A stretch of DNA of 64,000 nucleotides from Xanthomonas theicola (GTDB lineage Bacteria; Pseudomonadota; Gammaproteobacteria; Xanthomonadales; Xanthomonadaceae): the NCBI RefSeq assembly GCF_014236795.1, contig NZ_CP049017.1:1032001-1096000 (forward strand). The letters are read 5' to 3'. Made by a program: the position numbers and the translations under genes. The notes under the pieces were generated by a model. The model saw only the letters and a program-made list of their open reading frames with translations. It was not told the origin of the DNA and did not search any database. Shown piece after piece: positions 1 to 8,998 of this stretch. Within the stretch, counting starts at the first letter, position 1; each line of letters begins with the position of its first letter.

Positions 1-1740
1 GCGCCGCTTGCAGTCGTACATCGCCACGTCCGCGTTCTGGATCAGCTGTTGCGGGCGGTGGCCGTCCTGTGGCGCGCGGGCGATGCCGATGCTGGCGGTC
101 ACCGAGAATTCGTCGCTGCCGAAGCGGAATGGTTCGGCGAATGCGGCGGTGATCGCCGTGGCCAGCCGCTGCGCCTGTTCGGGCACGTCGCGGGTGTCGC
201 AGACCACCAAAAATTCATCGCCGCCGAAGCGCGCGAGCAGGCCCGCGCCGCCGATCGCCGCGGCGATGCGCTGGGTGGCTTCGACCAGCAGCGCGTCGCC
301 GGCGTTGTGGCCGAGCACGTCGTTGACGGTCTTGAACCGGTCCAGGTCGATGTACAGCACCGCCACCGCGGCGTCGGCCGCCGTGGCCAGGCGCGCATCC
401 AGCTCGGCAAGCACCGCGTCGCGGTTCATGATTCCGGTCAACGGATCGGTGCGCGCCTGCATGCGCAGCCTCTCCTCGGCCTGCTTGCGCTCGCTGACGT
501 CCTGCACGGTGCCGGCGATGCGCGAGGCGGACAGGTCGCCCGGCTCGACCTCGCCGATCATCCGCACCCAGAACGCATGCCCGTCGCCGCGTTGGCCTTG
601 CAGCTCCAGCGCGAACCCGATCCCGCGCTCGACCGCCGCCGACAGCGCCGCTTGCAACCGGTGCTGGTCCGGCCCGCGCAGGCTGGCCAGCAACGCGGCC
701 ATGCTCTGCGGCGGCGCATGCCGGCCGAGGATGCGCCGGGTCTCCTCGGTCAGGTGCAGGCGTTGCCGGCCGCGATCCCATTCCCAGCCGCCGATGCGCG
801 CCAGCGACTGCGCGCGCTCGAACAGCGCATGGTCGCGCTTGCGTTCGGTGATGTCGCTGAACAGGCTGAACACATGGTCGGGCTCGGCGCAGCCGGCGCC
901 GAACACCGGCACGCTGGTCGCCGAGATCCACAGCATGCGCGCGCGCGGCCGGTGGTACAGGCCGATGGTGGTGCTGGGGATGGTCTGGCCGCTGCGCAAC
1001 GCGCGCACCACCGGCCAGGCGTCCTGCGCCAGACGCTGGCCGTGCTGGTCCACGATGATCCAGTCCTCGGCCCGCAGCAATGCGTTCAGCGGCTCGCCCG
1101 CGCCGAGGCCGAGGATGCGCTGCGCGGCCGGGTTGGAGGACACGATGCCGCCCTGCCGGTCGAACAGCAGCACGCCCTTGTCGATCGATTCCAGCAGCAG
1201 CCGGTAGCGCGACTCGGCCTGCCAGCGGCGGCTGAGATCGCGCGTCACCGCCACGATGCAGCGCTGGCCGCGGTATTCGAACCCGGCCGAGTGCACTTCC
1301 ACCGGGAAGCGGCTGCCGTCGCCGCGCATGTTGGTCGCTTCGACGACGCAGGTCTGGCCGCGGTCGAGGTGGTCCCAGACCGGCTCCAGGTGGTGCGGCG
1401 GCAGGTCCGGATTCAAGGCCTCGATCGGCTGGCCGACGATCTCCTCGCGCGGCCGCTGGTAGGCCAGCACACCGGCGCGGTTGAGGTCGAGCACGATGCC
1501 GCGCTCGCTGAGCACGCTGACCGGATCGGGCACCGCGTCGAACAGCGCGGCATAGCGCAGCTGCGCCAGGTCGCGTTCGGCCAGCGTCGCGCGCAGCGCC
1601 TGGCGCGTGCGCTCGAGCAGGTCGCGGTGGTCGGCGCCGGCGGTCAGCGCCTGCGCCTCCAGTTCGGCCAGTAGCGCGTCGACCGCGCCGGCATCCGGCG
1701 CCGGTTCGCCCGCTGCGGTGGCCGCGCCGCTGCCGTTCAT
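1..1740 (-). CDS. PAS-domain diguanylate cyclase (3' end beyond window)
   Basis: Sensor-type diguanylate cyclase expected to make cyclic-di-GMP from GTP in the cytoplasm. The ATG at 1740 overlaps the stop of the upstream HMG-CoA lyase (ATGA), and the frame stays open to the window edge, giving about 580 residues. An N-terminal helical segment is followed by PAS folds (the first near residues 65-160, with FDAVPDPVSVLSERG) and further PAS/PAC-like stretches. The GGDEF domain follows, with DPLTGIMNR, a metal-binding IDLDRFKTVND segment and an intact FGGDEF motif at residues 505-510 (about 211-228). No transmembrane segment is evident, so it is probably soluble. Whether an EAL domain follows cannot be seen. 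The coupling to leucine catabolism genes is positional; I see no functional reason for it. Confidence 0.85.
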   Translation of the reverse strand, partial: MNGSGAATAAGEPAPDAGAVDALLAELEAQALTAGADHRDLLERTRQALRATLAERDLAQLRYAALFDAVPDPVSVLSERGIVLDLNRAGVLAYQRPREEIVGQPIEALNPDLPPHHLEPVWDHLDRGQTCVVEATNMRGDGSRFPVEVHSAGFEYRGQRCIVAVTRDLSRRWQAESRYRLLLESIDKGVLLFDRQGGIVSSNPAAQRILGLGAGEPLNALLRAEDWIIVDQHGQRLAQDAWPVVRALRSGQTIPSTTIGLYHRPRARMLWISATSVPVFGAGCAEPDHVFSLFSDITERKRDHALFERAQSLARIGGWEWDRGRQRLHLTEETRRILGRHAPPQSMAALLASLRGPDQHRLQAALSAAVERGIGFALELQGQRGDGHAFWVRMIGEVEPGDLSASRIAGTVQDVSERKQAEERLRMQARTDPLTGIMNRDAVLAELDARLATAADAAVAVLYIDLDRFKTVNDVLGHNAGDALLVEATQRIAAAIGGAGLLARFGGDEFLVVCDTRDVPEQAQRLATAITAAFAEPFRFGSDEFSVTASIGIARAPQDGHRPQQLIQNADVAMYDCKRR

Positions 1741-2630
1741 GCCGCTGCCAGCGCCTGGCCGACCTTGCTGCCGGTCGGCCGTCCGAGCTTCTGCGCCAGC
1801 CAGCGCCCGGTCGCGGCCAGCGCATCGAGGTCGATGCCGGTGGCCACGCCGTTGCCGTGCAGCAAGTACACCACGTCCTCGCTGGCCACGTTACCGCTGG
1901 CGCCCTTGGCGTAGGGACAGCCACCGGCGCCGGACACCGCCGCATCGACCACGCGCACGCCTTCCTCCAGGCACGCGGCGATATTGGCCAGGGCCTGGCC
2001 GTAGGTGTCGTGGAAATGCACCGCCAGCGCCGCCATCGGCAACTCGGCGGCGACCGCGCGCAGCATCGCGCGGGCCTTGGCCGGGGTGCCGATGCCGATG
2101 GTGTCGCCCAGTGAGATCTCGTAGCAGCCCATGGCGTGCAGCCGCCGCGCTACCCGCACCACGTCGGCCAGCGGCACCGTGCCCTGGTAGGGGCAGCCGA
2201 GCACGGTGGAGACATAGCCGCGCACCTTGACCCCGTCGGCCGCCGCGCGCGCCAGCACTGGCGCAAAGCGCGCCAGCGATGCGTCGATGCCGACGTTGGT
2301 GTTGGTGCGGTTGAAGGTTTCCGAGGCCGCGGTGAACACCGCGACCTCGCGCACGCCGACCGCCGCCGCGCGCGCGTAGCCCTGCAGGTTCGGCACCAGT
2401 ACCGGATAGTCCACGCCTGGCGCCGGCACGATGCCGGCATAGACCTCGGCCGCGTCGGCCAGTTGCGGCACCCATTTCGGGCTGACGAAGCTGGTCGCCT
2501 CGATGCTGTGCAGGCCGGTGCGCGACAGCTGCGCGATCAACGCGATCTTGTCGGCGGTGGCGATCCAGGCCCGCTCGTTCTGCAGGCCGTCGCGCGGTCC
2601 GACTTCCACCAGGCGCACGAAGTCGTTCAT
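1737..2630 (-). CDS. hydroxymethylglutaryl-CoA lyase
   Basis: Cleaves 3-hydroxy-3-methylglutaryl-CoA to acetyl-CoA and acetoacetate, the last step of leucine/isovalerate degradation. The 297-residue protein has the family start (VGPRDGLQNE, substrate and metal site) and the C-terminal signature GCPYAKGASGNVASED with the catalytic Cys in the loop. The start at 2630 gives the normal N terminus MNDFVRLVEVGPRDG; an upstream in-frame ATG at 2681 would add 17 residues foreign to the family. It lies 178 bp downstream of the enoyl-CoA hydratase on the same strand, and its stop overlaps the start of the GGDEF gene. Confidence 0.93.
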   Translation of the reverse strand: MNDFVRLVEVGPRDGLQNERAWIATADKIALIAQLSRTGLHSIEATSFVSPKWVPQLADAAEVYAGIVPAPGVDYPVLVPNLQGYARAAAVGVREVAVFTAASETFNRTNTNVGIDASLARFAPVLARAAADGVKVRGYVSTVLGCPYQGTVPLADVVRVARRLHAMGCYEISLGDTIGIGTPAKARAMLRAVAAELPMAALAVHFHDTYGQALANIAACLEEGVRVVDAAVSGAGGCPYAKGASGNVASEDVVYLLHGNGVATGIDLDALAATGRWLAQKLGRPTGSKVGQALAAA

Positions 2631-2808
2631 CGGCCCGGCCTGGACCGGCGCAGCGCGGAGGCGGGCGCTGCGGTGTGGCACGCGGTATGCAGCGGCGGAT
2701 TGGCGATCACAGGCACTCCTTGGGCAGTGGACGGCTGCATGTCGTTCGCGATCGGTTGCAACCTGCAGCCTATGCCAAGTCGGGCCGGAACCGGCGGTGC
2801 GGGCGGGC

Positions 2809-3597
2809 TCACCATTCGCCCATCCAGTCCGGATCGCGCTTGTCCAGAAATGCGCCGAGTCCCTCCTGGCCTTCGGCCGAGACGCGCAACCGCGCGATCA
2901 GCGCGGCGTTGTCGCAGTCCAGGGTGGCGCTGTTGTCGCCTGCGGCGACGCGGCGCACCAGTGCTTTCGCCCCGGCCGCGGCGAGCGGGCCGCACTGGCC
3001 GAGCAGTTCCACCTGGCGCTGCACCGCCGTGTCCAGCGCGTCCGGTGCCACGGTCTGGTGCACCAGGCCGATCTGGGTGGCGGTAGTGGCGTCGAACGCC
3101 TCGGCGCTGGTGAACCAGCGGCGTGCCTGGCGCGCGCCGATCGCAGCGATCACGTAGGGCGAGATCACGGCCGGCAACAGCCCCAGGCGACTCTCGCTGA
3201 GTCCGAAGCGGGCGTCGCTGGAGGCGACCGCGATGTCGCAACAGGCGATCAGCCCGACCGCGCCGCCGAACGCCGCGCCGTGCACCCGCGCCACGGTCGG
3301 CTTGGGCAGTTCGTCCAGGGTGCGCATCAGCCGCGCCAGCTGCAGCGCATCGGCCATGTTCTCGGCCTCGCTGGCGGCGGCCATCGAGCGCATCCATTGC
3401 AGATCGGCACCGGCCGAGAACGTCGCGCCCGCGCCGGCCAGCACCACCACCTTGACCTTCGGATCGGTGCCGATCTCCTGCAGGGCCGCGGTCAGCCGCG
3501 CAATCAGCGCGGCGTCGAAGGCGTTGCGCACCTCCGGGCGGTTCAGCCGCAATGTCAGGACCTTGCCGGAGCGCTCCAGCAGCAATGCATCGCTCAT
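2809..3597 (-). CDS. enoyl-CoA hydratase/isomerase family protein (probable methylglutaconyl-CoA hydratase)
   Basis: Crotonase-fold hydratase of 262 residues. Oxyanion-hole segments are visible: FSAGADLQWM near residues 60-69 and HGAAFGGAVGLIACCDIA near 105-122. With HMG-CoA lyase next to it, the likely reaction is hydration of 3-methylglutaconyl-CoA to HMG-CoA in leucine catabolism; that assignment rests on context. A GGAG at good spacing precedes the ATG at 3597. Ribosome-proximal spacing and strand suggest co-transcription with the lyase. Confidence 0.9.
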   Translation of the reverse strand: MSDALLLERSGKVLTLRLNRPEVRNAFDAALIARLTAALQEIGTDPKVKVVVLAGAGATFSAGADLQWMRSMAAASEAENMADALQLARLMRTLDELPKPTVARVHGAAFGGAVGLIACCDIAVASSDARFGLSESRLGLLPAVISPYVIAAIGARQARRWFTSAEAFDATTATQIGLVHQTVAPDALDTAVQRQVELLGQCGPLAAAGAKALVRRVAAGDNSATLDCDNAALIARLRVSAEGQEGLGAFLDKRDPDWMGEW

Positions 3598-3683
3598 CGG
3601 CGGGTTCTCCGGAGGGGTAACGGCAGCCATACGACGATGATAGCGGGCCGCGCCGGCGGCGCCATGACGCGATGCGACGATGC

Positions 3684-3706
3684 TACAATTGATAACCATT
3701 CTTATC
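3684..3706 (+). promoter_or_regulatory. feoA promoter with Fur-box-like operator
   Basis: TACAAT at 3684-3689 resembles a sigma-70 -10 box. Overlapping and following it is ATTGATAACCATTCTTATC (3688-3706), with perfect GATAA / TTATC arms and about 11 of 19 matches to the classical Fur box. Fur-Fe(II) bound here would block transcription of feoAB when iron is plentiful. The leader before the feoA ATG would be only about 12 nt. A clear -35 is not visible. Confidence 0.6.
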
Positions 3707-3707
3707 G

Positions 3708-3971
3708 ATGAACCGCTCCGTGACGTTGTCCGATATGCCGTTGCGCAGCATCGCCCTGGTTGAGACCGTGCACGACCGCCAGCCCAACGACGCCATCGCG
3801 CGCCGGCTGCGCGAGCTTGGCTTCGTCGCCGGCGAGCAGGTGCAGGTGCTGGCCAGCGGCCCGCTCGGCGGCGAGCCGTTGCTGGTCCAGGTCGGCTATA
3901 CGCGCTTCGCCCTGCGCCGCAGCGAGGCGGCGCGGGTGCAGGTGGGCGCCGCTGCCGAGGCGCAGCCATGA
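3708..3971 (+). CDS. feoA: ferrous iron transport protein A
   Basis: Small (87 aa) SH3-like cytoplasmic partner of the FeoB ferrous iron transporter. The fold signature is visible: a MPLRSIALVE start, then RRLRELGFVAGEQVQVLASGP and a C-terminal strand ending RFALRRSEAARVQV. The gene follows a Fur-like operator and overlaps feoB by 4 nt (ATGA), the usual translational coupling. The start is uncertain: ATG 3708, GTG 3720 and ATG 3735 are all in frame and none has a clear Shine-Dalgarno sequence. Confidence 0.9.
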   Translation: MNRSVTLSDMPLRSIALVETVHDRQPNDAIARRLRELGFVAGEQVQVLASGPLGGEPLLVQVGYTRFALRRSEAARVQVGAAAEAQP

Positions 3972-5827
3972 GTGCCGAACGCGCGGTGCTGCGACTGGCC
4001 CTGGTCGGCAATCCGAACTGCGGCAAGACCGCGCTGTTCAACCTGCTCACCGGCAGCAAGCAGAAGGTGGCCAACTACGCCGGCGTCACCGTCGAGCGGA
4101 AGGAAGGCCGCTTCCGGGCGCCGTCCGGGCGCGACTTCGCGGTGCTCGACCTGCCCGGCGCCTACAGCCTGCAGCCGGCCAGCCTGGACGAGGCGATCAC
4201 CCGCGACTTGTGCCGCGGCTTCTATCCGGGCGAGCCGGCGCCGGACGTACTGGTGTGCGTGGTCGATGCCACCAACCTGCGCCTGCACCTGCGCTTTGCG
4301 CTGGAGCTGCGCGAGCTGGGCAAGCCGATGCTGGTGGCGCTGAACATGGTCGACGCCGCGCAGCGCCGCGGCATCCGGATCGATCGCCAGACGCTGGAAG
4401 ACGCGCTCGGCGTGCCGGTGATCGCGACCGTGGCGGTGCGCCGCCACGGCGCCAGGGCGCTGGTCGAACGGCTCGATGCGCTGGCCCCGGCGCTGCCGCC
4501 GGCGCTGGCCGCGGCCGAAGGGCGGGGCGACTACCACCAGCAGGTGCGGCGCATCCTCGCCGCGGCGGTGTCGATGCCCCGCCGCACTTCGCGCATCGAC
4601 GACGCCCTGGACCGCTGGCTGCTGCATCCCGTCGCCGGGCTGCTGACCCTGGCGGTGGTGATGTTCCTGATCTTCCAGGCGGTGTACGCCTGGGCCGCGC
4701 CGCTGATGGAGCTGATCGACGCCGCCGGCAAGGCGCTCGGCGCCTGGGTCGGCAGCACGTTGCCGGCGGGGCCGCTCAACAGTCTGTTGGTCGACGGCGT
4801 CATCGCCGGCCTCGGCGGCGTGGTGATCTTCCTGCCGCAGATCCTGATCCTGTTCGCCTTCATCCTGGCGCTGGAGGAATCCGGCTACCTGCCGCGCGCG
4901 GCGTTCCTGCTCGACCGCACGATGGCCGCGGCGGGGTTGTCGGGGCGCTCGTTCATCCCGCTGCTGTCCAGCTTCGCCTGCGCGGTGCCCGGGATCATGT
5001 CCACGCGCAGCATCCAGGATCCGCGCGACCGCCTGGCCACGATCCTGGTGGCTCCGCTGATGACCTGTTCGGCGCGGCTGCCGGTGTACGCGCTGCTGAT
5101 CGGCGCGTTCATCCCGCAGCGGCAGGTATGGGGCGTGTTCAACCAGCAGGGGTTGGTGTTGTTCGGGCTGTATTTCGCCGCGATCGCCAGCGCGCTGGCG
5201 GTGTCGTGGACGATGAAGAAATGGCGCCGCGACAAGGGCGAGCATCCGCTGCTGCTGGAGCTGCCGTCGTACCGCGTGCCGCACCTGCGCGACCTGGCGC
5301 TGGGCCTGTGGGAGCGCGCGGCGATCTTCCTCAAGCGCGTCGGCGGCATCATCCTGGCGCTGACCATCCTGCTGTGGTTCCTGCTGTCGTTCCCGGCCGC
5401 GCCAGCCGATGCCAGGCTGCCGCCGATCGACTACAGCTTCGCCGGCCGCATCGGCCATGCGATGACCACGGTGTTCGCGCCGCTGGGCTTCAACTGGCAG
5501 ATCTGCATCGCGCTGATCCCTGGCCTGGCCGCACGCGAGGTGGCGGTGGCGTCGCTGGCGACGGTGTACGCGCTGTCGGCGGCCGACGACGATGCCGCCG
5601 CGCAGGCGCTGTCGCCGCTGATCGGCGACGGCTGGTCGCTGGCCACCGCGCTGTCGCTGCTGGTCTGGTACATCTACGCGCCGATGTGCATTTCCACCCT
5701 GGCCACGATCAAGCGCGAGACCAACTCGTGGAAGCAGATGAGCTTCGCCGCGCTGTATCTGTTCGCGTTGGCCTATCTGGCCTCGCTGCTCACCTACCAG
5801 GTCGCGGTGGCGCTGGGAGCCGGCTAG
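3968..5827 (+). CDS. feoB: ferrous iron transporter B
   Basis: Inner-membrane Fe(II) permease with an N-terminal GTPase, 619 aa. The G-domain motifs are in order: GNPNCGKT (G1, near residue 15), AGVTVERKEG (G2), DLPG (G3) and NMVD (G4). After a helical linker come the FeoB gate and core membrane segments, including FLPQILILFAFILALEESGY and PGIMSTRSIQDPRDR. It is shorter than the roughly 770-residue enteric FeoB. It is coupled to feoA by overlap, and the next small gene starts right after its stop. Confidence 0.96.
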   Translation: MSAERAVLRLALVGNPNCGKTALFNLLTGSKQKVANYAGVTVERKEGRFRAPSGRDFAVLDLPGAYSLQPASLDEAITRDLCRGFYPGEPAPDVLVCVVDATNLRLHLRFALELRELGKPMLVALNMVDAAQRRGIRIDRQTLEDALGVPVIATVAVRRHGARALVERLDALAPALPPALAAAEGRGDYHQQVRRILAAAVSMPRRTSRIDDALDRWLLHPVAGLLTLAVVMFLIFQAVYAWAAPLMELIDAAGKALGAWVGSTLPAGPLNSLLVDGVIAGLGGVVIFLPQILILFAFILALEESGYLPRAAFLLDRTMAAAGLSGRSFIPLLSSFACAVPGIMSTRSIQDPRDRLATILVAPLMTCSARLPVYALLIGAFIPQRQVWGVFNQQGLVLFGLYFAAIASALAVSWTMKKWRRDKGEHPLLLELPSYRVPHLRDLALGLWERAAIFLKRVGGIILALTILLWFLLSFPAAPADARLPPIDYSFAGRIGHAMTTVFAPLGFNWQICIALIPGLAAREVAVASLATVYALSAADDDAAAQALSPLIGDGWSLATALSLLVWYIYAPMCISTLATIKRETNSWKQMSFAALYLFALAYLASLLTYQVAVALGAG

Positions 5828-6088
5828 ATGAGCGCCTCGCTGCTGCTGCAGTACATGGTGATCACGCTGGCGGTGCTGCTCAGCGCCTGGGTGGTGCTGA
5901 AGAAGCAGTTGCCCGGTACCGCGCGCAAGCTGCGCGGCGCCGTCGCCCTGCGCCTGCTCAAGCCGGGCCGCGCGTCCTGGCTGCAGGCGGTGGGGCGCAA
6001 GATCGCGCCTGCCGCCACTGCAGGCGCTGGCGCCGGCGCCTGCGGCGGCTGCGACAGCTGCGCTTCGGCGCCGCCACGGCGGCACTGA
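5828..6088 (+). CDS. small membrane-anchored Cys-rich protein behind feoB
   Basis: An 86-residue protein starting at the nucleotide after the feoB stop. One N-terminal membrane segment (LLLQYMVITLAVLLSAWVVL) is followed by a basic linker and a C-terminal cluster CGGCDSC. Small proteins with a membrane anchor and a CxxCxxC cluster are often found after feoB in place of FeoC, and metal or Fe-S binding linked to FeoB is a reasonable guess. No biochemical role can be read from the sequence itself. Confidence 0.75.
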   Translation: MSASLLLQYMVITLAVLLSAWVVLKKQLPGTARKLRGAVALRLLKPGRASWLQAVGRKIAPAATAGAGAGACGGCDSCASAPPRRH

Positions 6089-6274
6089 GCCTGGCTGCCG
6101 CCGCCTTGCGCCCGAGTCGGGCAGGCGCGGCGTTTCCGGGCGCGGGAAGAACGGCCGTGCCCGCCTGGCCGCGCGGTGTTTTTGGGTTGCGGCGACCTGC
6201 CGGCGGCAGCACCCAGAGGGTGCGGCGTGCACCCCCGGGCCGCGCGCGGTTGGGCGCAGGTGGCCGCCGCGACG

Positions 6275-6385
6275 ATGACCATCTCCTTGCAGCTTTCCCG
6301 CCATGCGCAGGCGCTGAGCGGTTCGGCGATCCGCGAAATCCTCAAGGTCACCGAACGCCCGGAGGTGATCTCCTTCGCCGGCGGG
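6275..6385 (+). pseudogene. 5' fragment of a PLP-dependent aminotransferase (2-aminoadipate/MocR type), cut by an IS remnant
   Basis: The first 37 codons (from MTISLQLSRHAQALSG to VTERPEVISFAGG) match the conserved N terminus of fold-type I aminotransferases that normally run to about 390 residues. Right after FAGG the reading turns into unrelated sequence, ends at 6427, and IS3-type transposase sequence begins. The remaining roughly 350 codons are nowhere in the window, so the gene was truncated by IS insertion plus deletion and is non-functional. Confidence 0.8.
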
Positions 6386-6429
6386 TTCACCTCCGATTTC
6401 ACGGACACCGACAAGAAGGGCAATTGAGG

Positions 6430-6905
6430 CCCTGAGGAGTGTTCATGCAGAAGCGAAGGAAATTCAGCGCCGAGTTCAAGCGCGGTGCGGTTGAGCAGGG
6501 CGGCCGGCCGGGTGTGAGCTGCGCCCAGGTGGCGCGTGAGCTTGGGATCGGGGAGACGTTGCTGACCGGCTGGAAGCGGGAGGCCCAGAGCCAAAGCTTA
6601 AGGTGGCTTTCGGCGGCAGTGGGACGTGGCGGGACGAGGAGTTGGCCCGGGTGCAAAAGGAGCGGGATTTTTTGCGAGAAGCGGCGAGGTTCTTTGTCAA
6701 GGGATCATCCTGAGGCATCAGGTGATCGAACGTTGCCGCGATGAGTTTGCGGTTCGACGGATGTGCCGCTGCCTGAGGATGTCGGCCAGCGGTTACGACG
6801 ACGGGCGCCGGCGCTTGCCCAGCGCCGCACAGTTCGACAAGCAGCGCTCGGGCGTTGACTGCCGTCGACGCTCGAACGGCGTCCGTCGCGGATCAATGCC
6901 ACAGC
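6430..6905 (+). mobile_element. IS3-family insertion sequence remnant (orfA plus start of orfB, frameshifted)
   Basis: From ATG 6445 the typical IS3 orfA start is readable (MQKRRKFSAEFKRGAVEQGG, helix-turn-helix through GVSCAQVARELGIGE). It then shifts frame near 6595, with the continuation (ELARVQKERDFLREAARFF) in another frame up to about 6710. The start of orfB (QVIERCRDEFAVRRMCRCL) follows and fades out near 6900. The catalytic DDE part is missing. It destroyed the aminotransferase gene and ends about 50 bp upstream of dapB. Confidence 0.8.
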
Positions 6906-6950
6906 CCGGTACCCCTGTCGTCCACCGCCACAAACCGCTAGCCTTGTGCG

Positions 6951-7667
6951 ATGACCATTTCCCCCGTGCGTGTGTTGATTCATGGTGCATCCGGCCGCAT
7001 GGGCCAGGCGCTGTTGCGGCTGGCCGCGCAGGACCCGGCGTTGCAGCTGGCGGCGGCGGTGGTCGGCCGTGCACCGGTGCAGCGGGTCGTGGACGGGGTG
7101 CCGTACTTCGCCGCGGCCGAACTGAGCGGGACGCCGGCGTTCGACGTGGCGATCGATTTCAGCCTGCCGCAGGGCTTCGACCCGGTGCTGGCGCTGTGCG
7201 TGGCGCGCGGGGCGGCGCTGGTGTCCGGCACCACCGGCCTGGACCCGGCGCAGCGGCAGGCGCTGGCCGACGCGGCCGCGCGCATCCCGCTGATCTGGGC
7301 ATCGAACTTCAGCCTCGGCGTGGCGGTGCTGCACGACTTGGTGGAACGCGCCGCCGCGGCGTTGCCGGGCTGGGACTGCGACATCGTCGAGGCGCACCAC
7401 GCGCACAAGCAGGACGCGCCGTCCGGCACCGCGTTGACCCTGGGTGAGGCGGCCGCGCACGGCGGCGCGCGGCCGCGCTACGCCAGCCTGCGCGCCGGCG
7501 ACATCGTCGGCGAGCACCTGGTGCAGTTCGCCGGGCTCGGCGAGCGGGTGGAACTGGTGCATCGCGCCAGTAACCGCGACATCTTCGCCCGCGGCGCGCT
7601 GCACGCCGCCGCGCGCCTGCCGGGCCGCGCGCCCGCGGCCTACCGGCTGCGCGACCTGCTCGGCTGA
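6951..7667 (+). CDS. dapB: 4-hydroxy-tetrahydrodipicolinate reductase
   Basis: NAD(P)H-dependent reductase of the lysine/diaminopimelate pathway, 238 aa. The N-terminal nucleotide-binding motif GASGRMGQ, the central SGTTG and the substrate-binding EAHHAHKQDAPSGTAL are all present. It is shorter than the 273-residue E. coli enzyme but complete at both ends. An IS3 remnant lies directly upstream, so its native promoter region may have been altered. carA follows after 161 bp containing a possible carA -10 (TACAAT at 7713-7718). Confidence 0.95.
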   Translation: MTISPVRVLIHGASGRMGQALLRLAAQDPALQLAAAVVGRAPVQRVVDGVPYFAAAELSGTPAFDVAIDFSLPQGFDPVLALCVARGAALVSGTTGLDPAQRQALADAAARIPLIWASNFSLGVAVLHDLVERAAAALPGWDCDIVEAHHAHKQDAPSGTALTLGEAAAHGGARPRYASLRAGDIVGEHLVQFAGLGERVELVHRASNRDIFARGALHAAARLPGRAPAAYRLRDLLG

Positions 7668-7828
7668 ACGGCGCTTTCACATGAACGTCTGGCGCGGACA
7701 GGTCCGCGTCGGTACAATTCTCGCTCGCCTGTTACCCATCGTCACGGACCCGGAGAAGCGCCGAGTTCGCGGTTTCTTGCAGCCGCAAGTCGGTGGGGCA
7801 GGGTTCCTCTCTCCCCAAGGCGAACCCC

Positions 7829-8998
7829 GTGACTCAACCCGCAATCCTTGTCCTTGAAGACGGCACCGTGTTCGAGGGCGAATCCGTAGGCGCTGTCGGC
7901 CTGTCCGTCGGCGAAGTGGTGTTCAACACCGCGATGACCGGTTACCAGGAGATCGTGACCGATCCGTCCTACGCCCGCCAGTTGGTCACCCTGACGTATC
8001 CCCACATCGGCAACACTGGTTGCACCGGCCAGGACGACGAGGCCGCCCAGGTCTGGTCGGCTGGCCTGATCGTGCGCGACGTGCCGCGCCGTCCCAGCAA
8101 CTGGCGCGGCCAGGTGTCGCTGCCGGACTGGCTGACCCAGCGCGGCGTGGTCGCCATCGCCGGCATCGACACCCGCAGGCTGACCCGCCTGCTGCGCGAG
8201 AAGGGCGCGCAGAACGGCGCGCTGATGGCCGGCGCCGCTCCCCTCGGGCAAGCCGACGTGGACACGGCGCTGGAAGCGGCGCGCAAGTTCCCCGGGCTGA
8301 AGGGCATGGATCTGGCCAAGGTGGTCTCCACCGACAAGGCGTATCCGTGGCGCGATGGCCAGCTCGACCTGGACAGCAACGCCTTCGCCCAGGCCGCGCC
8401 CAAGTACAAGGTGGTGGCCTACGACTACGGGGTGAAGCTCAACATCCTGCGCATGCTCGCCGAACGCGGCTGCGAGGTCACCGTGGTGCCGGCGCAGACC
8501 CCCGCCGCGCAGGTGCTGGCGATGAACCCGGACGGCGTGTTCCTGTCCAACGGCCCGGGCGATCCGGCGCCGTGCGACTACGCGATCGCCGCGATCAAGC
8601 AATTCGTGGCCCGGAAGCTCCCGACCTTCGGCATCTGCCTGGGCCACCAGCTGCTGGCGCTGGCCGCCGGCGCGCAGACCCTGAAGATGGGCCACGGCCA
8701 CCACGGCGCCAACCATCCGGTGCAGGACCTGGACAGCGGCCGGGTGATGATCACCTCGCAGAACCACGGCTTCGCGGTCGACGAAGCGTCGCTGCCGGCC
8801 AACGTGCGAGTGACCCACCGCTCGCTGTTCGACGGCACCAACCAGGGCATCGAGCTGACCGACGCGCCGGCCTTCGGCTTCCAGGGCCACCCGGAAGCCT
8901 CGCCGGGCCCGCGCGACGTGGCGCCGCTGTTCGATCGCTTCACCGCGCTGATGCGGGACTCGGGACTCGGGACTCGGGACTCGAGTTCGGTGCAGTGA
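7829..8998 (+). CDS. carA: carbamoyl-phosphate synthase small (glutaminase) subunit
   Basis: Supplies ammonia from glutamine to CarB for carbamoyl phosphate (arginine and pyrimidine synthesis). The GTG at 7829, preceded by AAGGCG, gives the family N terminus [19 protein letters not shown]; 389 aa. The C-terminal class I glutaminase has FGICLGHQ (nucleophile Cys) and [12 protein letters not shown] (His/Glu of the triad). Oddity: the natural tail ends near FDRFTALM, and the last residues [14 protein letters not shown] are encoded by the left arm of a heptanucleotide inverted repeat (8955-8982), so the stop codon context has been rewritten by an inserted element. Confidence 0.96.
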   Translation: MTQPAILVLEDGTVFEGESVGAVGLSVGEVVFNTAMTGYQEIVTDPSYARQLVTLTYPHIGNTGCTGQDDEAAQVWSAGLIVRDVPRRPSNWRGQVSLPDWLTQRGVVAIAGIDTRRLTRLLREKGAQNGALMAGAAPLGQADVDTALEAARKFPGLKGMDLAKVVSTDKAYPWRDGQLDLDSNAFAQAAPKYKVVAYDYGVKLNILRMLAERGCEVTVVPAQTPAAQVLAMNPDGVFLSNGPGDPAPCDYAIAAIKQFVARKLPTFGICLGHQLLALAAGAQTLKMGHGHHGANHPVQDLDSGRVMITSQNHGFAVDEASLPANVRVTHRSLFDGTNQGIELTDAPAFGFQGHPEASPGPRDVAPLFDRFTALMRDSGLGTRDSSSVQ

